The notes: generated by a model not told the origin, from the sequence alone. Positions 38,701 through 46,932 are shown, counted from the first letter of the stretch. The stretch: 64,000 nt of DNA from Pseudomonadota bacterium (GCA_021792365.1 JAJYUT010000007.1:124001-188000), one strand, 5' to 3'. Program-made: numbers and translations.

Positions 38701-38925
38701 ACCGAGCGCCTGCGCGTCGGCAACGCCTACGTCAACCGCAACATGATCGGCGCCGTCGTCGGCGTGCAGCCCTTCGGCGGCGAGGGCCTCTCCGGCACCG
38801 GCCCCAAGGCCGGCGGCCCGCGCTATCTCCACCGCTTCGCCACCGAACGCACCCTCACCATCGACACCACCGCCGCCGGCGGCAATGCCAGCCTGCTCAG
38901 CTTGAACGAGGAGGGGGCGGCGTAG
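35761..38925 (+). CDS. putA: Bifunctional proline dehydrogenase / L-glutamate gamma-semialdehyde dehydrogenase
   Basis: The product is 1054 residues. The N-terminal proline dehydrogenase barrel contains the block RLVKGAYWDTEIK. The aldehyde dehydrogenase half holds the Glu of AETGGQNVMIVD and the Cys of SAGQRCSALRV. Together they oxidise proline to glutamate at the membrane using FAD and NAD. It lacks the ribbon-helix-helix DNA-binding N-terminus of the E. coli protein, so it should not repress its own gene. The ATG at 35761 has AAGG upstream; the ATG at 35734 has no ribosome binding site. Confidence 0.95.
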   Translation: MIFTEPLPQPDPLRARLRANYRADEAGIVQSLLAQVELPADLQDRMAARARRLVKKVRENRVGQGGIDAFMHAYELSSKEGVVLMCLAEALLRIPDPETANMLIRDKLREADFSAHLGESDSIFVNASTWALMLTGRIMQMEPSGSDLKGVLKRLVTRSGEPVIRQAVTQAMKILGRQFVMGRNIDEALDRAEAMERKGYRYSYDMLGEAARTARDAERYFDAYMNAIASIGRAGAGKDPVHSPGISVKLSALHPRYEIAQRRRALDEMAPRLVELAKAAKAVDIGFTIDAEEADRLDLSLDVIEAISGHPALAGWDGLGLAIQAYQKRCLPLIDWLADLARKHRRRLMVRLVKGAYWDTEIKVSQERGLSGYPVFTRKALTDVSYLACARRLLADQSAFYPQFATHNAHSLAAIIEMAGGEAAARERLEFQRLHGMGEALYNEVTPAEAMGIPCRVYAPVGSHEDLLAYLVRRLLENGANTSFVNRIVDEKAPLDEIVADPIARVRSLPQIPHPRIPLPRDLYGVERKNAAGVDLSDPDVLTPLAAALDAAAARQFSAAPIIGGRDIPGQSQPVVNPADTRHVVGQVTNATPAQVADAVGRAQRAFETWSATPAEHRAARLERAADLLEAAQSDVLALCIREAGKTLPDAVAELREAVDFCRYYALRARADFAKPLPLPGPTGERNQIQLHGRGVFACISPWNFPLAIFTGQVAAALAAGNSVVAKPAEQTPMIAALAVRILHKAGIPADVLHLLPGDGPGVGAPLVNDPRIAGVAFTGSTDTARAINRALAAKDGAIGPLIAETGGQNVMIVDSSALPEQVVRDVLISSFQSAGQRCSALRVMFVQEDIADKLTEMLAGAMAELKVGDPALLATDVGPVIDLEARTMLAEHAARMKREAKLIYEVPLGPEHAHGHFFAPVAFRIDGLPRLTREVFGPVLHVVHYSADRLDEVLNAVNATGYGLTLGVHSRIDGKVRHITERLRVGNAYVNRNMIGAVVGVQPFGGEGLSGTGPKAGGPRYLHRFATERTLTIDTTAAGGNASLLSLNEEGAA

Positions 38926-38938
38926 CCGACACTTTTTT
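38918..38938 (+). terminator. Possible weak terminator after putA
   Basis: CGGC (38918-38921) and GCCG (38925-38928) make a four-pair stem overlapping the stop codon, followed by six T residues at 38933-38938. The stem is short, so efficiency is doubtful. Confidence 0.35.
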
Positions 38939-39017
38939 ATCCGTCATCCGGCCGAGCACAGCGAGAGCCGGGGACCTATGCGGCATCGAAGCGCCAACGG
39001 TTCGCAAGTCAAACCGG

Positions 39018-39063
39018 TTGACAAACGCCTGCGTGAATCCAAGTATATCCCATAGGGATATAC
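39018..39063 (+). promoter_or_regulatory. vapBC promoter region with 21-bp perfect palindromic operator
   Basis: TTGACA (39018-39023) is a full -35 match. The palindrome GTATATCCC (39043-39051), spacer ATA, GGGATATAC (39055-39063) covers the expected -10 region and ends 11 bases before the antitoxin ATG. VapB-VapC complexes bind such inverted repeats to repress their own operon. Confidence 0.75.
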
Positions 39064-39074
39064 GAGGCATAGTC

Positions 39075-39299
39075 ATGGCGAAATCGACGGTTTTTACCAC
39101 GAACAAGAGCCAGGCGGTTCGTCTGCCTAAGCCGGTCGCCCTGCCTGACAATGTGAAGCAGGTGGAAATAACAAAGATCGGGCGAAGCCGGCTCATCAGC
39201 CCGGTGGGACACTCCTGGGATGCCTTCTTTGACGCGGGCGGGACAGGCGACTTCCCCGATCGCGAGCAGCCGAAGCCACAGAAGCGCGAGCGGCTTTGA
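39075..39299 (+). CDS. vapB: VapB-type antitoxin (AbrB/MazE-like)
   Basis: The product is 74 residues. The N-terminal swapped-hairpin DNA-binding part has FTTNKSQAVRLPKPVALPDN, typical of VapB, followed by VEITKIGRSRLISPVG and an acidic, proline-rich tail that should bind the toxin. A 21-bp palindrome precedes it, and the stop overlaps the toxin start in TGATG. It neutralises the PIN nuclease encoded next. Confidence 0.92.
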   Translation: MAKSTVFTTNKSQAVRLPKPVALPDNVKQVEITKIGRSRLISPVGHSWDAFFDAGGTGDFPDREQPKPQKRERL

Positions 39300-39697
39300 T
39301 GCTGCGCTACATGCTGGATACGAATGTCTGCATCCACGTCATCAAGGTCCGTCCGGAGAGCTTGCGGCAGAGGTTCAATCGCTTCGCCGAGCAGATTTGC
39401 ATTTCCTCCATCACACTGGCGGAGCTGTATTACGGAGCCGAGAAGTCCAAGAGGCAGGCGGCTAACTTCGCCGCCATCGAACAGATGTGCGGACAGCTGA
39501 CGGTGTTGTCCTTCGCCGAACGGCCCGCACATCATTTCGCGATGATCAAGTGCGAGCTGGAGCGCGAGGGGAAGCCGATCGGGCCGTATGACCTGCTGAT
39601 TGCCGGGCACGCCCGCAGCGAGGGCTTGACCCTTGTCACCAATAACGAGCGAGAGTTCGCGCGGGTTGAGGGTCTGCGGATCGAGAACTGGATGTAG
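39299..39697 (+). CDS. vapC: VapC-type PIN-domain ribonuclease toxin
   Basis: The product is 132 residues. PIN acid positions are visible: Asp in MLDTNVCI, Glu in ITLAELYYGAEKS and Asp in PIGPYDLLIAGHA, with LVTNNEREF at the fourth-site region. VapC toxins cut tRNA or rRNA when not bound by VapB. The start codon shares a base with the antitoxin stop. The gene looks intact. Confidence 0.93.
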   Translation: MLRYMLDTNVCIHVIKVRPESLRQRFNRFAEQICISSITLAELYYGAEKSKRQAANFAAIEQMCGQLTVLSFAERPAHHFAMIKCELEREGKPIGPYDLLIAGHARSEGLTLVTNNEREFARVEGLRIENWM

Positions 39698-39700
39698 CGC

Positions 39701-40792
39701 TCAGCTCGTCCTGGCCGACAGCCTTGTCACGTGCCCCATCTTGCGCCCCGGCCGCACCTCCGCCTTGCCGTAGAGATGCAGCTTCGCGCCCGGCTCCGCC
39801 AGGATGTGCCGCCAGTCGCGCACGTCGTCGCCGATCAGGTTCTTCATCACCGCGTCGGAGTGCCGCTCGGGCGAGCCAAGCGGCAGGCCGCAGACCGCGC
39901 GCACGAACTGCTCGAACTGGCTGGTGACGCAGGCGTCGATGGTCCAGTGGCCGGAATTGTGCGGGCGCGGCGCCAGCTCGTTCACCAGCACGTCGCCGTC
40001 GCGCGTCACGAACATCTCGACCGCCAGCAGGCCGACCAGCTTCAGCTCCTGCGCGATGCGGCGGGCGATCGCCTCGGCCTTCATGGCCACCTCCGGCGCG
40101 ATGCGCGCCGGCGCGATCGTGGTGTCGAGGATGTGGTTGCGGTGCTGGTTCTCCACCGGGACGAACAGCGCCATCGCCCCGTCGTGCCCACGCGCGATCA
40201 CCACCGAGATCTCGCGCTGGAAATCCACGAACGCCTCGAGGATGGCGAGGTCGCCGCCCATCTGCCGCCAAACCGGGTCGAGGTCGGTCTCCGGGTCGAT
40301 CCGCACCTGGCCCTTGCCGTCATAGCCGAAGCTGGCGGATTTGAGCACGCAGGGCCGGCCCAGCGCCTGCACCGCCTGGGGCAGCGCCTCTTTGTGCGCC
40401 ACTTCGAGATAGCGCGTCACCGGCACGTTGATGGAGGAGAGGAAATTCTTCTCCCGCAGCCTTTGTTGTGTCACGTGCAGCACGCGCGGGTCCGGCCGCG
40501 TCGGCTTCCAGGCCGACAGCTTCTCGCCGGCGGAGGCGGGCACGTTCTCGAACTCGAAGGTCACGACATCCACCGCCTGCGCGAAGCGCTCGAGCGCGGC
40601 GAGATCGTCATACGGCGCCACGGTGGTTGCGGCGGCCACGACGCTCGCCGGCGCGTCCTTGTCGGGGCAATAGATGTGGCAGCGATAGCCGAGGCGTGCC
40701 GCCGCCATGGCGGTCATCCGCCCAAGCTGCCCGCCGCCCAGGATGCCGATGGTGCCGCCCGGCGCGATGGTCTGTCCGCTGTCCGCGCTCAT
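39701..40792 (-). CDS. purK: N5-carboxyaminoimidazole ribonucleotide synthase
   Basis: The product is 363 residues. IGILGGGQLGRMTAMAA starts the N-terminal nucleotide-binding part, QRLREKNFLSSINVP opens the ATP-grasp domain, and the late NELAPRPHNSGHWTIDAC is the conserved PurK metal and substrate block. It uses ATP and bicarbonate to make N5-CAIR in purine synthesis. purE lies just upstream on the same strand with a gap of 50 bp. The stop is only three bases from the convergent vapC stop. Confidence 0.96.
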   Translation of the reverse strand: MSADSGQTIAPGGTIGILGGGQLGRMTAMAAARLGYRCHIYCPDKDAPASVVAAATTVAPYDDLAALERFAQAVDVVTFEFENVPASAGEKLSAWKPTRPDPRVLHVTQQRLREKNFLSSINVPVTRYLEVAHKEALPQAVQALGRPCVLKSASFGYDGKGQVRIDPETDLDPVWRQMGGDLAILEAFVDFQREISVVIARGHDGAMALFVPVENQHRNHILDTTIAPARIAPEVAMKAEAIARRIAQELKLVGLLAVEMFVTRDGDVLVNELAPRPHNSGHWTIDACVTSQFEQFVRAVCGLPLGSPERHSDAVMKNLIGDDVRDWRHILAEPGAKLHLYGKAEVRPGRKMGHVTRLSARTS

Positions 40793-40842
40793 TCCCTGTC
40801 CGTCCGATGATCCGTATCGCAGTGCTCGATGGCCGCGACCTA

Positions 40843-41346
40843 TTATTGGTCCCGGGTCGGGGCTTCCGCCACTGCCTCGGTCTGCTTGTGACGATAAATA
40901 TCCAGCCGCTTGCCCAGCGCCGGGTCATTGAGGGCGATGATCGCGGCCGCCAGCAGCCCGGCATTGGTCGCCCCCGCTTTGCCGATCGCGAGCGTGCCGA
41001 CCGGGACCCCCGCCGGCATCTGGACGATGGAATAGAGGCTGTCCTGTCCCTTCAGCGCCTGGCTTTCGACCGGCACGCCGAGGACTGGCAGGGGCGTGAC
41101 GGCCGCCGCCATGCCGGGCAGGTGCGCGGCCCCGCCCGCGCCGGCGACGATGACCTTCAGCCCGCGGTCGCGCGCGCTCTCGGCATATTGCATCAGGCGT
41201 TTCGGCGTGCGGTGGGCCGATACGATCCGCACCTCGTGGGGCACTTCCAGGTGTTCAAGCACCTCAACGGCATGGCGCATCGTCTGCCAGTCCGATTGGC
41301 TGCCCATGATCACGCCGACCAAAGGCTTGTTCGCGCGCTTGGCCAT
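40843..41346 (-). CDS. purE: N5-carboxyaminoimidazole ribonucleotide mutase
   Basis: The product is 167 residues. [13 protein letters not shown] near the start, SAHRTPKRL near residue 45 and [14 protein letters not shown] near 70 are the class I PurE signature. It moves the carboxyl group from N5-CAIR to CAIR. It is first in a purE-purK unit on the minus strand. Confidence 0.97.
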   Translation of the reverse strand: MAKRANKPLVGVIMGSQSDWQTMRHAVEVLEHLEVPHEVRIVSAHRTPKRLMQYAESARDRGLKVIVAGAGGAAHLPGMAAAVTPLPVLGVPVESQALKGQDSLYSIVQMPAGVPVGTLAIGKAGATNAGLLAAAIIALNDPALGKRLDIYRHKQTEAVAEAPTRDQ

Positions 41347-41412
41347 CCACTCCCCGCCCCGAAAGAGGCGGCATTATAGGGACCGTCCGCCTGGTTGCAA
41401 TGAACAATGGGG

Positions 41413-41511
41413 GAACAGGTGACCCGCCTGTTCGTCGATTTAGTACGGTTTTAACCAAGCGACCCTAGCATCGCCTCAGGCATTCGCGTCCATATCCGGG
41501 CAGCGGATATG
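41413..41511. repeat. Two seven-pair inverted repeats between purE and the GGDEF gene
   Basis: GAACAGG (41413-41419) pairs with CCTGTTC (41427-41433), and CATATCC (41491-41497) pairs with GGATATG (41505-41511), each around seven bases. They lie in the divergent spacer 30 to 130 bp before the GGDEF gene and may be operator or leader structures. No T tract follows either. Confidence 0.4.
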
Positions 41512-41540
41512 CCCCTTCAGGAGTTCGGGAACCTGCGCTG

Positions 41541-42299
41541 ATGAGGATCCGCGACAATCTCCCCCTCGGATCGACCGCTCGCGTCGTCGCCGCCAAGCCG
41601 GTCACACATGTCTCCAACGCCGAGGCCGCCGCTCCGGCGGCCGCGACCGGCACCAGCCCCCAGGCGGACCGGGCCACCTTCCTCGGCCTCAACGAAACCG
41701 AGCTGTCGCCCAATGTCCGCGCCGCCCTGATGGCGCTGCTGGACGAGGTGAGCCGCCTGCGGCAGGAGCTCGACCTGACGCGCAGGCGCATCTCGCATCT
41801 CGAGCGCATGGCCGACGAGGATTCCATGCTGCCGATCGCCAACCGCCGCGCCTTCGTGCGCGAGTTGACGCGGCTGATCTCCTATAGCGAGCGCTACGGC
41901 ACCGCCGGCAGCGTCCTCTATTTCGACCTCAACGGCATGAAGGAGATCAACGACCGTTACGGCCATCCGGCCGGCGACGAGGCGTTGCGCCATTTCGCGC
42001 GGCTCCTGATCGGAAATGTGCGCGATTCGGACGTGGTCGGCCGCCTCGGCGGCGACGAGTTCGGGGTGATCCTCGCCCAGGCCGACGAGACGCAGGCCAG
42101 GGACAAGGCCGCTTCCCTGGTCGCCCTGGTCGAAAACCAGCCGGTGATGTGGCAAGGGGACGTGCTGCCACTGTCCTGCGCCGTGGGCATCCACCAGTTC
42201 TCGCCCCGGCAGAACGCCGATGACGCGTTGAGCAAGGCCGACGCCGACATGTATGATGAGAAGCGCCGCTACTACGCGGAATTGAACAAGCAGCGATAG
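41541..42299 (+). CDS. GGDEF diguanylate cyclase
   Basis: The product is 252 residues. A short unstructured Ala-rich start and a coiled stretch (about 60-90) lead to one GGDEF domain with SMLPIANRRAF near residue 95, YFDLNGMKEINDRYGH near 127 and an intact GGDEF active site (170-174). RDSD five residues before it is a possible inhibitory c-di-GMP site. It should make c-di-GMP from two GTP in the cytoplasm. No sensor domain or membrane helix is present, so control may come through the coiled part. Confidence 0.92.
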   Translation: MRIRDNLPLGSTARVVAAKPVTHVSNAEAAAPAAATGTSPQADRATFLGLNETELSPNVRAALMALLDEVSRLRQELDLTRRRISHLERMADEDSMLPIANRRAFVRELTRLISYSERYGTAGSVLYFDLNGMKEINDRYGHPAGDEALRHFARLLIGNVRDSDVVGRLGGDEFGVILAQADETQARDKAASLVALVENQPVMWQGDVLPLSCAVGIHQFSPRQNADDALSKADADMYDEKRRYYAELNKQR

Positions 42300-42361
42300 A
42301 GCCGTCTCGCCGCTCACGTCGAATCGGGCTGTCGCTGGCGTCCGCTTTGGATTGTGCCTGG

Positions 42362-42832
42362 ATGTATATTGCCTCGCCACGTCATTTGCCGACGATCAAG
42401 CAACTGCATGAATACTGGACCCGCTGCTGCGGAGCGCGCGCCGTGCCGCGGCGTGCGGACATCGATCCAGCGGAGATCCCGCATCTGCTGCCCAAGATCT
42501 ACCTGGTCGATATCGAGCGCGATCCCTTCCGCGTGCGCTACCGCGTGGTGGGCACCGAGGCGGTGCAGTGGCAGGGGCGCGACTTCACCGGCTATTACCT
42601 AGACGAGCTGCGCTTCAACAAGCCGGACGAGATCCTGGCGCTCTACCGGGGCGCGGCGGAGGAGAAGGTGCCGACCTTCCGTTCCACCACCTGGCCCATG
42701 CCCAGCGGCATCACCCGCGCGGTAGAGACCGGCGTCTTCCCGCTCTCGGAGGATGGCGAGCACGTGACGCAATGCATCGCGATCGAGGATTTCGAAGAGT
42801 TCCGCGACCCCACCTACTTGCCGTGGGAGTAG
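42362..42832 (+). CDS. PAS_5-type PAS domain protein
   Basis: The product is 156 residues. The whole length matches the single-domain PAS_5 type found mainly in alphaproteobacteria: LHEYWTRCCGARAVPRRADIDPAE, of which ARAVPRRADIDPAEI is the core, then LLPKIYLVDIERDPFRVRYR and GRDFTGYYLDEL. The role is unknown; a small-ligand or redox sensor is possible. It follows the GGDEF gene on the same strand by about 60 bp. The ATG at 42362 is used; a TTG at 42347 is possible. Confidence 0.8.
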   Translation: MYIASPRHLPTIKQLHEYWTRCCGARAVPRRADIDPAEIPHLLPKIYLVDIERDPFRVRYRVVGTEAVQWQGRDFTGYYLDELRFNKPDEILALYRGAAEEKVPTFRSTTWPMPSGITRAVETGVFPLSEDGEHVTQCIAIEDFEEFRDPTYLPWE

Positions 42833-42877
42833 CCTAGAAACCCTTCCCCCCTTGCGGGAGAAGGGCCGCCCAGCCGC

Positions 42878-43087
42878 CTACGCAATAATATCCGGCAGCA
42901 ATTGGCTTTCGAGCTTGGTGATCTGGTCCTTGAGGGCCAGCTTGCGCTTCTTGAGGCGCTGGATCTGGAGCTGGTTGAAAGGCGACGTCTCCGTCAGCCG
43001 CTGGATGTGGTCGTCGAGGTCGCGGTGCTCGATGCGCAGTTCCTCCAGCTTCACCCGCAGCTCGTTGGTCCCGATGATGATGGTCAC
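42878..43087 (-). CDS. DUF465 (YdcH-like) short coiled-coil protein
   Basis: The product is 69 residues from a GTG at 43087, with GGGAG upstream. The pattern LEELRIEHRDLDDHIQRL followed by LQIQRLKKRKLALKDQI is the DUF465 antiparallel helical hairpin. These small proteins are abundant in alphaproteobacteria and have no assigned function. The longer frame upstream is not supported. Confidence 0.85.
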   Translation of the reverse strand: MTIIIGTNELRVKLEELRIEHRDLDDHIQRLTETSPFNQLQIQRLKKRKLALKDQITKLESQLLPDIIA

Positions 43088-43254
43088 CGATTGCTCCCTT
43101 GAGGGCGCGCATTTTAGCGCAGGTGGGGGCCTCCCGTCACGAAATTGAAGGGGCGGTGCGGCGATCTTGCACCGCCACGTTTCACCCTCTAAACAGGGGC
43201 GTTCCCTCATTTTCCGGCGGTTTGCTGGGCCGGACAGGATCATCGGCGGCAACA

Positions 43255-44604
43255 ATGCCAGGCAATTTCGATCTTGTTATCGCGGGCGGGCAGGTGGCGA
43301 CGCCCAATGGCCTCGAATCCTGCGATATCGGCGTCAAAGGCGGGCGAATCGCCGCGCTGGGCGCCCTCAGCGCAGCGGTCTCGGCGGCGCGCTTCGATGC
43401 CGCCGGCCTTACCATCCTGCCCGGTGTGATCGACACCCAGGTCCATTTCCGCGAGCCGGGCCTGGAGCACAAGGAAGATCTGGCGGCCGGTTCCGCCGGC
43501 GCCGCCATGGGCGGCGTCACCGCCTTTTTCGAGATGCCGAACACCAGCCCCAACACCATCGACGAAGCGGCGCTCAGCGACAAGCTGCGCCGTGCCGCCG
43601 GCCGTGCCTGGGTGGACCATGCCTTTTTCATCGGCGCCACCGACGAGAATGCGGGCGCGCTCGACCGGCTGGAGCTGCTCCCCGGCTGCGCCGGCGTGAA
43701 GGTCTTCATGGGCTCCTCGACCGGTTCGCTGCTGGTCGCGGACGACGACTCGCTCGAGGCGGTGCTGCGCCACGGCCGCCGGCGCGTCGCGATCCATGCG
43801 GAGGATGAGCCGCGCCTGCGCGAGCGCCTGGCCCTGGTGCGCGACGGCGCCGACCCCTCCATGCACCCGGTCTGGCGCGACGAGGAGGTGGCGATCCGCG
43901 CCACCACGCGCCTACTGCGCCTCGCGCGCAGGGCGGGCCGCCGCGTCCACGTGCTGCATGTCAGCACCGCGGAGGAGATGGATCTGCTCGCCGCCAACAA
44001 GGACCTTGCCTCCGTGGAGGTGCTGGTCAATCACCTGACCTTGGCCGCTCCGGATTGCTATCAGCGCCTCGGCACCTTCGCGCAGATGAACCCGCCCATC
44101 CGCGATGCCCGCCATCGCGACGGCCTGTGGCGGGCTGTCCGCCTCGGCATCGTCGATGTGATCGGCACAGATCACGCGCCCCACACGCGCGAGGAAAAGG
44201 CCCGGCCCTATCCGCAGAGCCCCTCCGGCATGCCCGGCGTGCAGACCCTGGTCCCCGTCATGCTGGATCACGTGAATGCCGGGCGCCTCACTTTGCAGCG
44301 TTTCATCGACTTGACCAGCGCGGGTCCTGCGCGCATCTACAATATAGCGGGCAAGGGGCGCATTGCCCTTGGCTACGATGCGGACTTCTCGGTGGTGGAC
44401 CTGAAGGCGAAGCGCACCATCACCAACGCGATGATGAAGACCAAGTCGGGTTGGACGCCGTTCGACGGCATGGACGTTACCGGCTGGCCCAAGGCGACGA
44501 TCGTGCGCGGCCGCATCGTGATGCGCGAGGATGAGCTCATCGGATCGCCGGTCGGCCAACCCGTGCGCTTCCAGGACACATTGCCAATGGAGGAACCGGC
44601 ATGA
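43255..44604 (+). CDS. pyrC: Dihydroorotase (class I, cyclic amidohydrolase)
   Basis: The product is 449 residues. The metal motif DTQVHFREPGLEHKED lies near residue 60, GATDENAG near 125, GVKVFMGSSTGSLL with the carbamylated Lys near 145, and the late GTDHAPHTREEK near 305. It makes dihydroorotate for pyrimidines or opens a related cyclic imide, so an allantoinase or hydantoinase role is not excluded. The gene overlaps the next, a thiolase, by four bases, which is an unusual partner for pyrimidine synthesis. Confidence 0.88.
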   Translation: MPGNFDLVIAGGQVATPNGLESCDIGVKGGRIAALGALSAAVSAARFDAAGLTILPGVIDTQVHFREPGLEHKEDLAAGSAGAAMGGVTAFFEMPNTSPNTIDEAALSDKLRRAAGRAWVDHAFFIGATDENAGALDRLELLPGCAGVKVFMGSSTGSLLVADDDSLEAVLRHGRRRVAIHAEDEPRLRERLALVRDGADPSMHPVWRDEEVAIRATTRLLRLARRAGRRVHVLHVSTAEEMDLLAANKDLASVEVLVNHLTLAAPDCYQRLGTFAQMNPPIRDARHRDGLWRAVRLGIVDVIGTDHAPHTREEKARPYPQSPSGMPGVQTLVPVMLDHVNAGRLTLQRFIDLTSAGPARIYNIAGKGRIALGYDADFSVVDLKAKRTITNAMMKTKSGWTPFDGMDVTGWPKATIVRGRIVMREDELIGSPVGQPVRFQDTLPMEEPA

Positions 44605-45770
44605 CTGGCACCTCGATCATCGGCTGGTCGCACCTGCCCTTCGGCAAGCATGCCGAGCGCGACATCGAGAGCATGATGGTGGAAGCAGGCGCCGGCGCGC
44701 TGAAGCATGCCGGCGTCGAACCCAAGGATGTCGACGCGATCTTTGTCGGCCATTTCAACGCCGGCTTCTCGGTCCAGGACTTTCCCTCCTCGCTCAGCTT
44801 CGGCATCGACCCCGCCTTGCGGTTCAAGCCGGCAACGCGCGTGGAGAATGCCTGCGCCACCGGATCGGCCGCCGTCCATCAGGGCATCAAGGAGATTGCG
44901 GCGAAGCAGGCGCGTATCGTGCTGGTGATCGGTGTCGAGCATATGACCGCCAATGACGGCGCCGCCATCGGCCGCAACCTCCTGAAGGCGAGCTACGTGA
45001 AGGAAGAGGCGGATACGCCAGGCGGCTTCGCCGGCGTGTTCGGTCGGATCGCGGAGCTCTATTTCCAGCGCTACGGCGACCAGTCGGATGCGCTCGCGCG
45101 CATCGCCGCCAAGAACCACCGCAACGGCGTCGATAACCCCTACGCCCAGATGCGCAAGGACCTCGGCTACGATTTCTGCCGCAACACCTCCGACAAGAAT
45201 CCGATGGTGGCGGGCCCGCTGAAGCGTACCGATTGCTCGCTGGTGTCGGACGGCGCCGCGGCTTTGGTGCTCGCCGACCTCGACACCGCGCTCGCATCCG
45301 ACCGCGCCGTGCTGATCCGCAGCGCCGCGCAGGTCAACGATTTCCTGCCCATGCGCGCCCGCGACATTGTCCAGTTCGAGGGCTGCCAACAGGCCTGGTC
45401 GCGCGCGCTGTCACGCGCAAAGTTGACGCTCGATGACCTGAGCTTTGTCGAGACTCACGATTGCTTCACCATCGCCGAGCTCATCGAATACGAGGCGATG
45501 GGCCTCACTAAGCCGGGCGAGGGCGCCCGCGCCATCGATGAAGGCTGGACCGAGAAGGACGGCAAGCTCCCCGTCAATCGCTCCGGCGGCCTGAAGGCAA
45601 AGGGCCACCCGATCGGCGCCACCGGGGTCTCCATGCACGTCCTCACAGCCATGCAGCTCAAGGGCGAAGCCGGCGCCATGCAACTCAGGAACCCGAGGCT
45701 CGGCGGCATCTTCAACATGGGCGGCGCCGCGGTCGCGAACTACGTGAGCATCCTCGAGCCCCTGCGGTAG
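44601..45770 (+). CDS. Thiolase / acetyl-CoA acetyltransferase family protein
   Basis: The product is 389 residues. The acyl-accepting Cys is in ENACATGSAAVHQG (Cys about 85). The C-terminal His/Cys-like blocks are THDCFTIAELIEYE and GGLKAKGHPIGATGVSMH. This pattern suits the SCP-x-like thiolase subgroup rather than the classic biosynthetic one. It would act in fatty acid or ketone metabolism. The start overlaps the dihydroorotase stop in ATGA. Confidence 0.87.
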   Translation: MTGTSIIGWSHLPFGKHAERDIESMMVEAGAGALKHAGVEPKDVDAIFVGHFNAGFSVQDFPSSLSFGIDPALRFKPATRVENACATGSAAVHQGIKEIAAKQARIVLVIGVEHMTANDGAAIGRNLLKASYVKEEADTPGGFAGVFGRIAELYFQRYGDQSDALARIAAKNHRNGVDNPYAQMRKDLGYDFCRNTSDKNPMVAGPLKRTDCSLVSDGAAALVLADLDTALASDRAVLIRSAAQVNDFLPMRARDIVQFEGCQQAWSRALSRAKLTLDDLSFVETHDCFTIAELIEYEAMGLTKPGEGARAIDEGWTEKDGKLPVNRSGGLKAKGHPIGATGVSMHVLTAMQLKGEAGAMQLRNPRLGGIFNMGGAAVANYVSILEPLR

Positions 45771-45784
45771 GCAAGAACTGCCTA
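45768..45784 (+). terminator. Short hairpin overlapping the thiolase stop codon
   Basis: TAGGCA (45768-45773) and TGCCTA (45779-45784) pair perfectly around AGAAC; only AAGTTT follows. It may end the dihydroorotase-thiolase transcript before the foreign-looking gene at 45862. Confidence 0.45.
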
Positions 45785-45861
45785 AAGTTTGACGAGAACA
45801 ATTGCACGCGCAATGATTGACTCCTGACCATCCTTTTCGCAGATGTCGCTCGGGGGCCATC

Positions 45862-46905
45862 TTGAGACTGGATACTTTCCGAACTTTCCATAAGGCGCTG
45901 CAACGGATCAAACTTCTCTATGAAGTGACAATTCACTCTTACAACTTGATGTTTGATACCGGGCGTGAACGGCTAAGGTTGCCAGAAGGCCGGGATGAAG
46001 TAGTTAACATCACACTGGAAAAAGGCATTGTAAAGAGGCCGTTGAAGGTCCTCGCGTTCCACTCAAGGGATGTCTATCCGCAGTTATTGCGCTCCACTTT
46101 GCTTGTGCGCCTTGTTGCCGTCTATGAGGCGTTTCTGGTCGATACCATCGAAGAGATATCATGGCGATCAGACGAACCATTCGCATCTGATAGTCGGATA
46201 GATATTACCCAACGGCAGCTCCTAGCACTCGACCGTGAGAGATCCGTAAAAAGGTTCATAGTAGATCGCACGACTAGAAGCCTCACTAGCGGTGGGCTTG
46301 AGGAGATTCGCAAGTTCTATAAAAAATCATTGGGGTTCGACATTATTGCACCTAGCCAATCCATTGCGACTGTTACTGAGATCCATGATCGCCGACACTT
46401 GTATGTGCACCGCGGCGGTTACGCAGATGACCAATATCTCCATCGCTATCCCGCAATGGGCGCAAAACTAGAGGAGATCGTCGCCGTAGACGAGGGCTAT
46501 TTGCTTAAGGCGATGCACGAGTTGCATGTATCTGCACTGAGCATCAAGAGCGCCGTTGAGCAAAGATATCCGCAAATTCCAGCTTGGAAGTACAAATATG
46601 GCTCGCTGAAGATCTCAGAAGAATTAGAGCAGCTCGTATGTGTCACCGTTAGATGCGCCAACGCATCCATTGTTGAGAAGCTAACCAATCTAGATGCAGC
46701 CATTCTCGAAGGACTTGTGCTTAAAGACATTGTAAGGTGGGTTGCGACCGACGGAAGATGCGTCCGATGGATTGTCGGCGGATCAGCGGCTGCTACCACG
46801 TTGCTGTTTCGGAATCTTCATAAGCTCGAGCAATCTGGAAAGATTTCACAGATGGAGACGTTTAAGATCAAACGCGGCGATCCTAAGCGGCAATCTTTTT
46901 TGTGA
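45862..46905 (+). CDS. HEPN-like protein of unknown function (candidate RNase, atypical composition)
   Basis: The product is 347 residues from a TTG at 45862 five bases behind GGGGG; a TTG at 45817 would add 15. It is mostly helical. A RLVAVYEAFLVDTIEEIS block (about residues 83-100) and, later, DRRHLYVHRGG resemble the MAE_28990/RiboL-PSP type HEPN families. The second block holds an R-x4-H motif (Arg about 178, His about 183), the catalytic pattern of HEPN ribonucleases in toxin and defence systems. Codon use is much more AT-rich than in the neighbours, which suggests transfer. No antitoxin or partner is visible next to it. Function is inferred. Confidence 0.65.
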   Translation: MRLDTFRTFHKALQRIKLLYEVTIHSYNLMFDTGRERLRLPEGRDEVVNITLEKGIVKRPLKVLAFHSRDVYPQLLRSTLLVRLVAVYEAFLVDTIEEISWRSDEPFASDSRIDITQRQLLALDRERSVKRFIVDRTTRSLTSGGLEEIRKFYKKSLGFDIIAPSQSIATVTEIHDRRHLYVHRGGYADDQYLHRYPAMGAKLEEIVAVDEGYLLKAMHELHVSALSIKSAVEQRYPQIPAWKYKYGSLKISEELEQLVCVTVRCANASIVEKLTNLDAAILEGLVLKDIVRWVATDGRCVRWIVGGSAAATTLLFRNLHKLEQSGKISQMETFKIKRGDPKRQSFL

Positions 46906-46932
46906 ATATGGCGTTGCGCCTGTACGGGAGCC

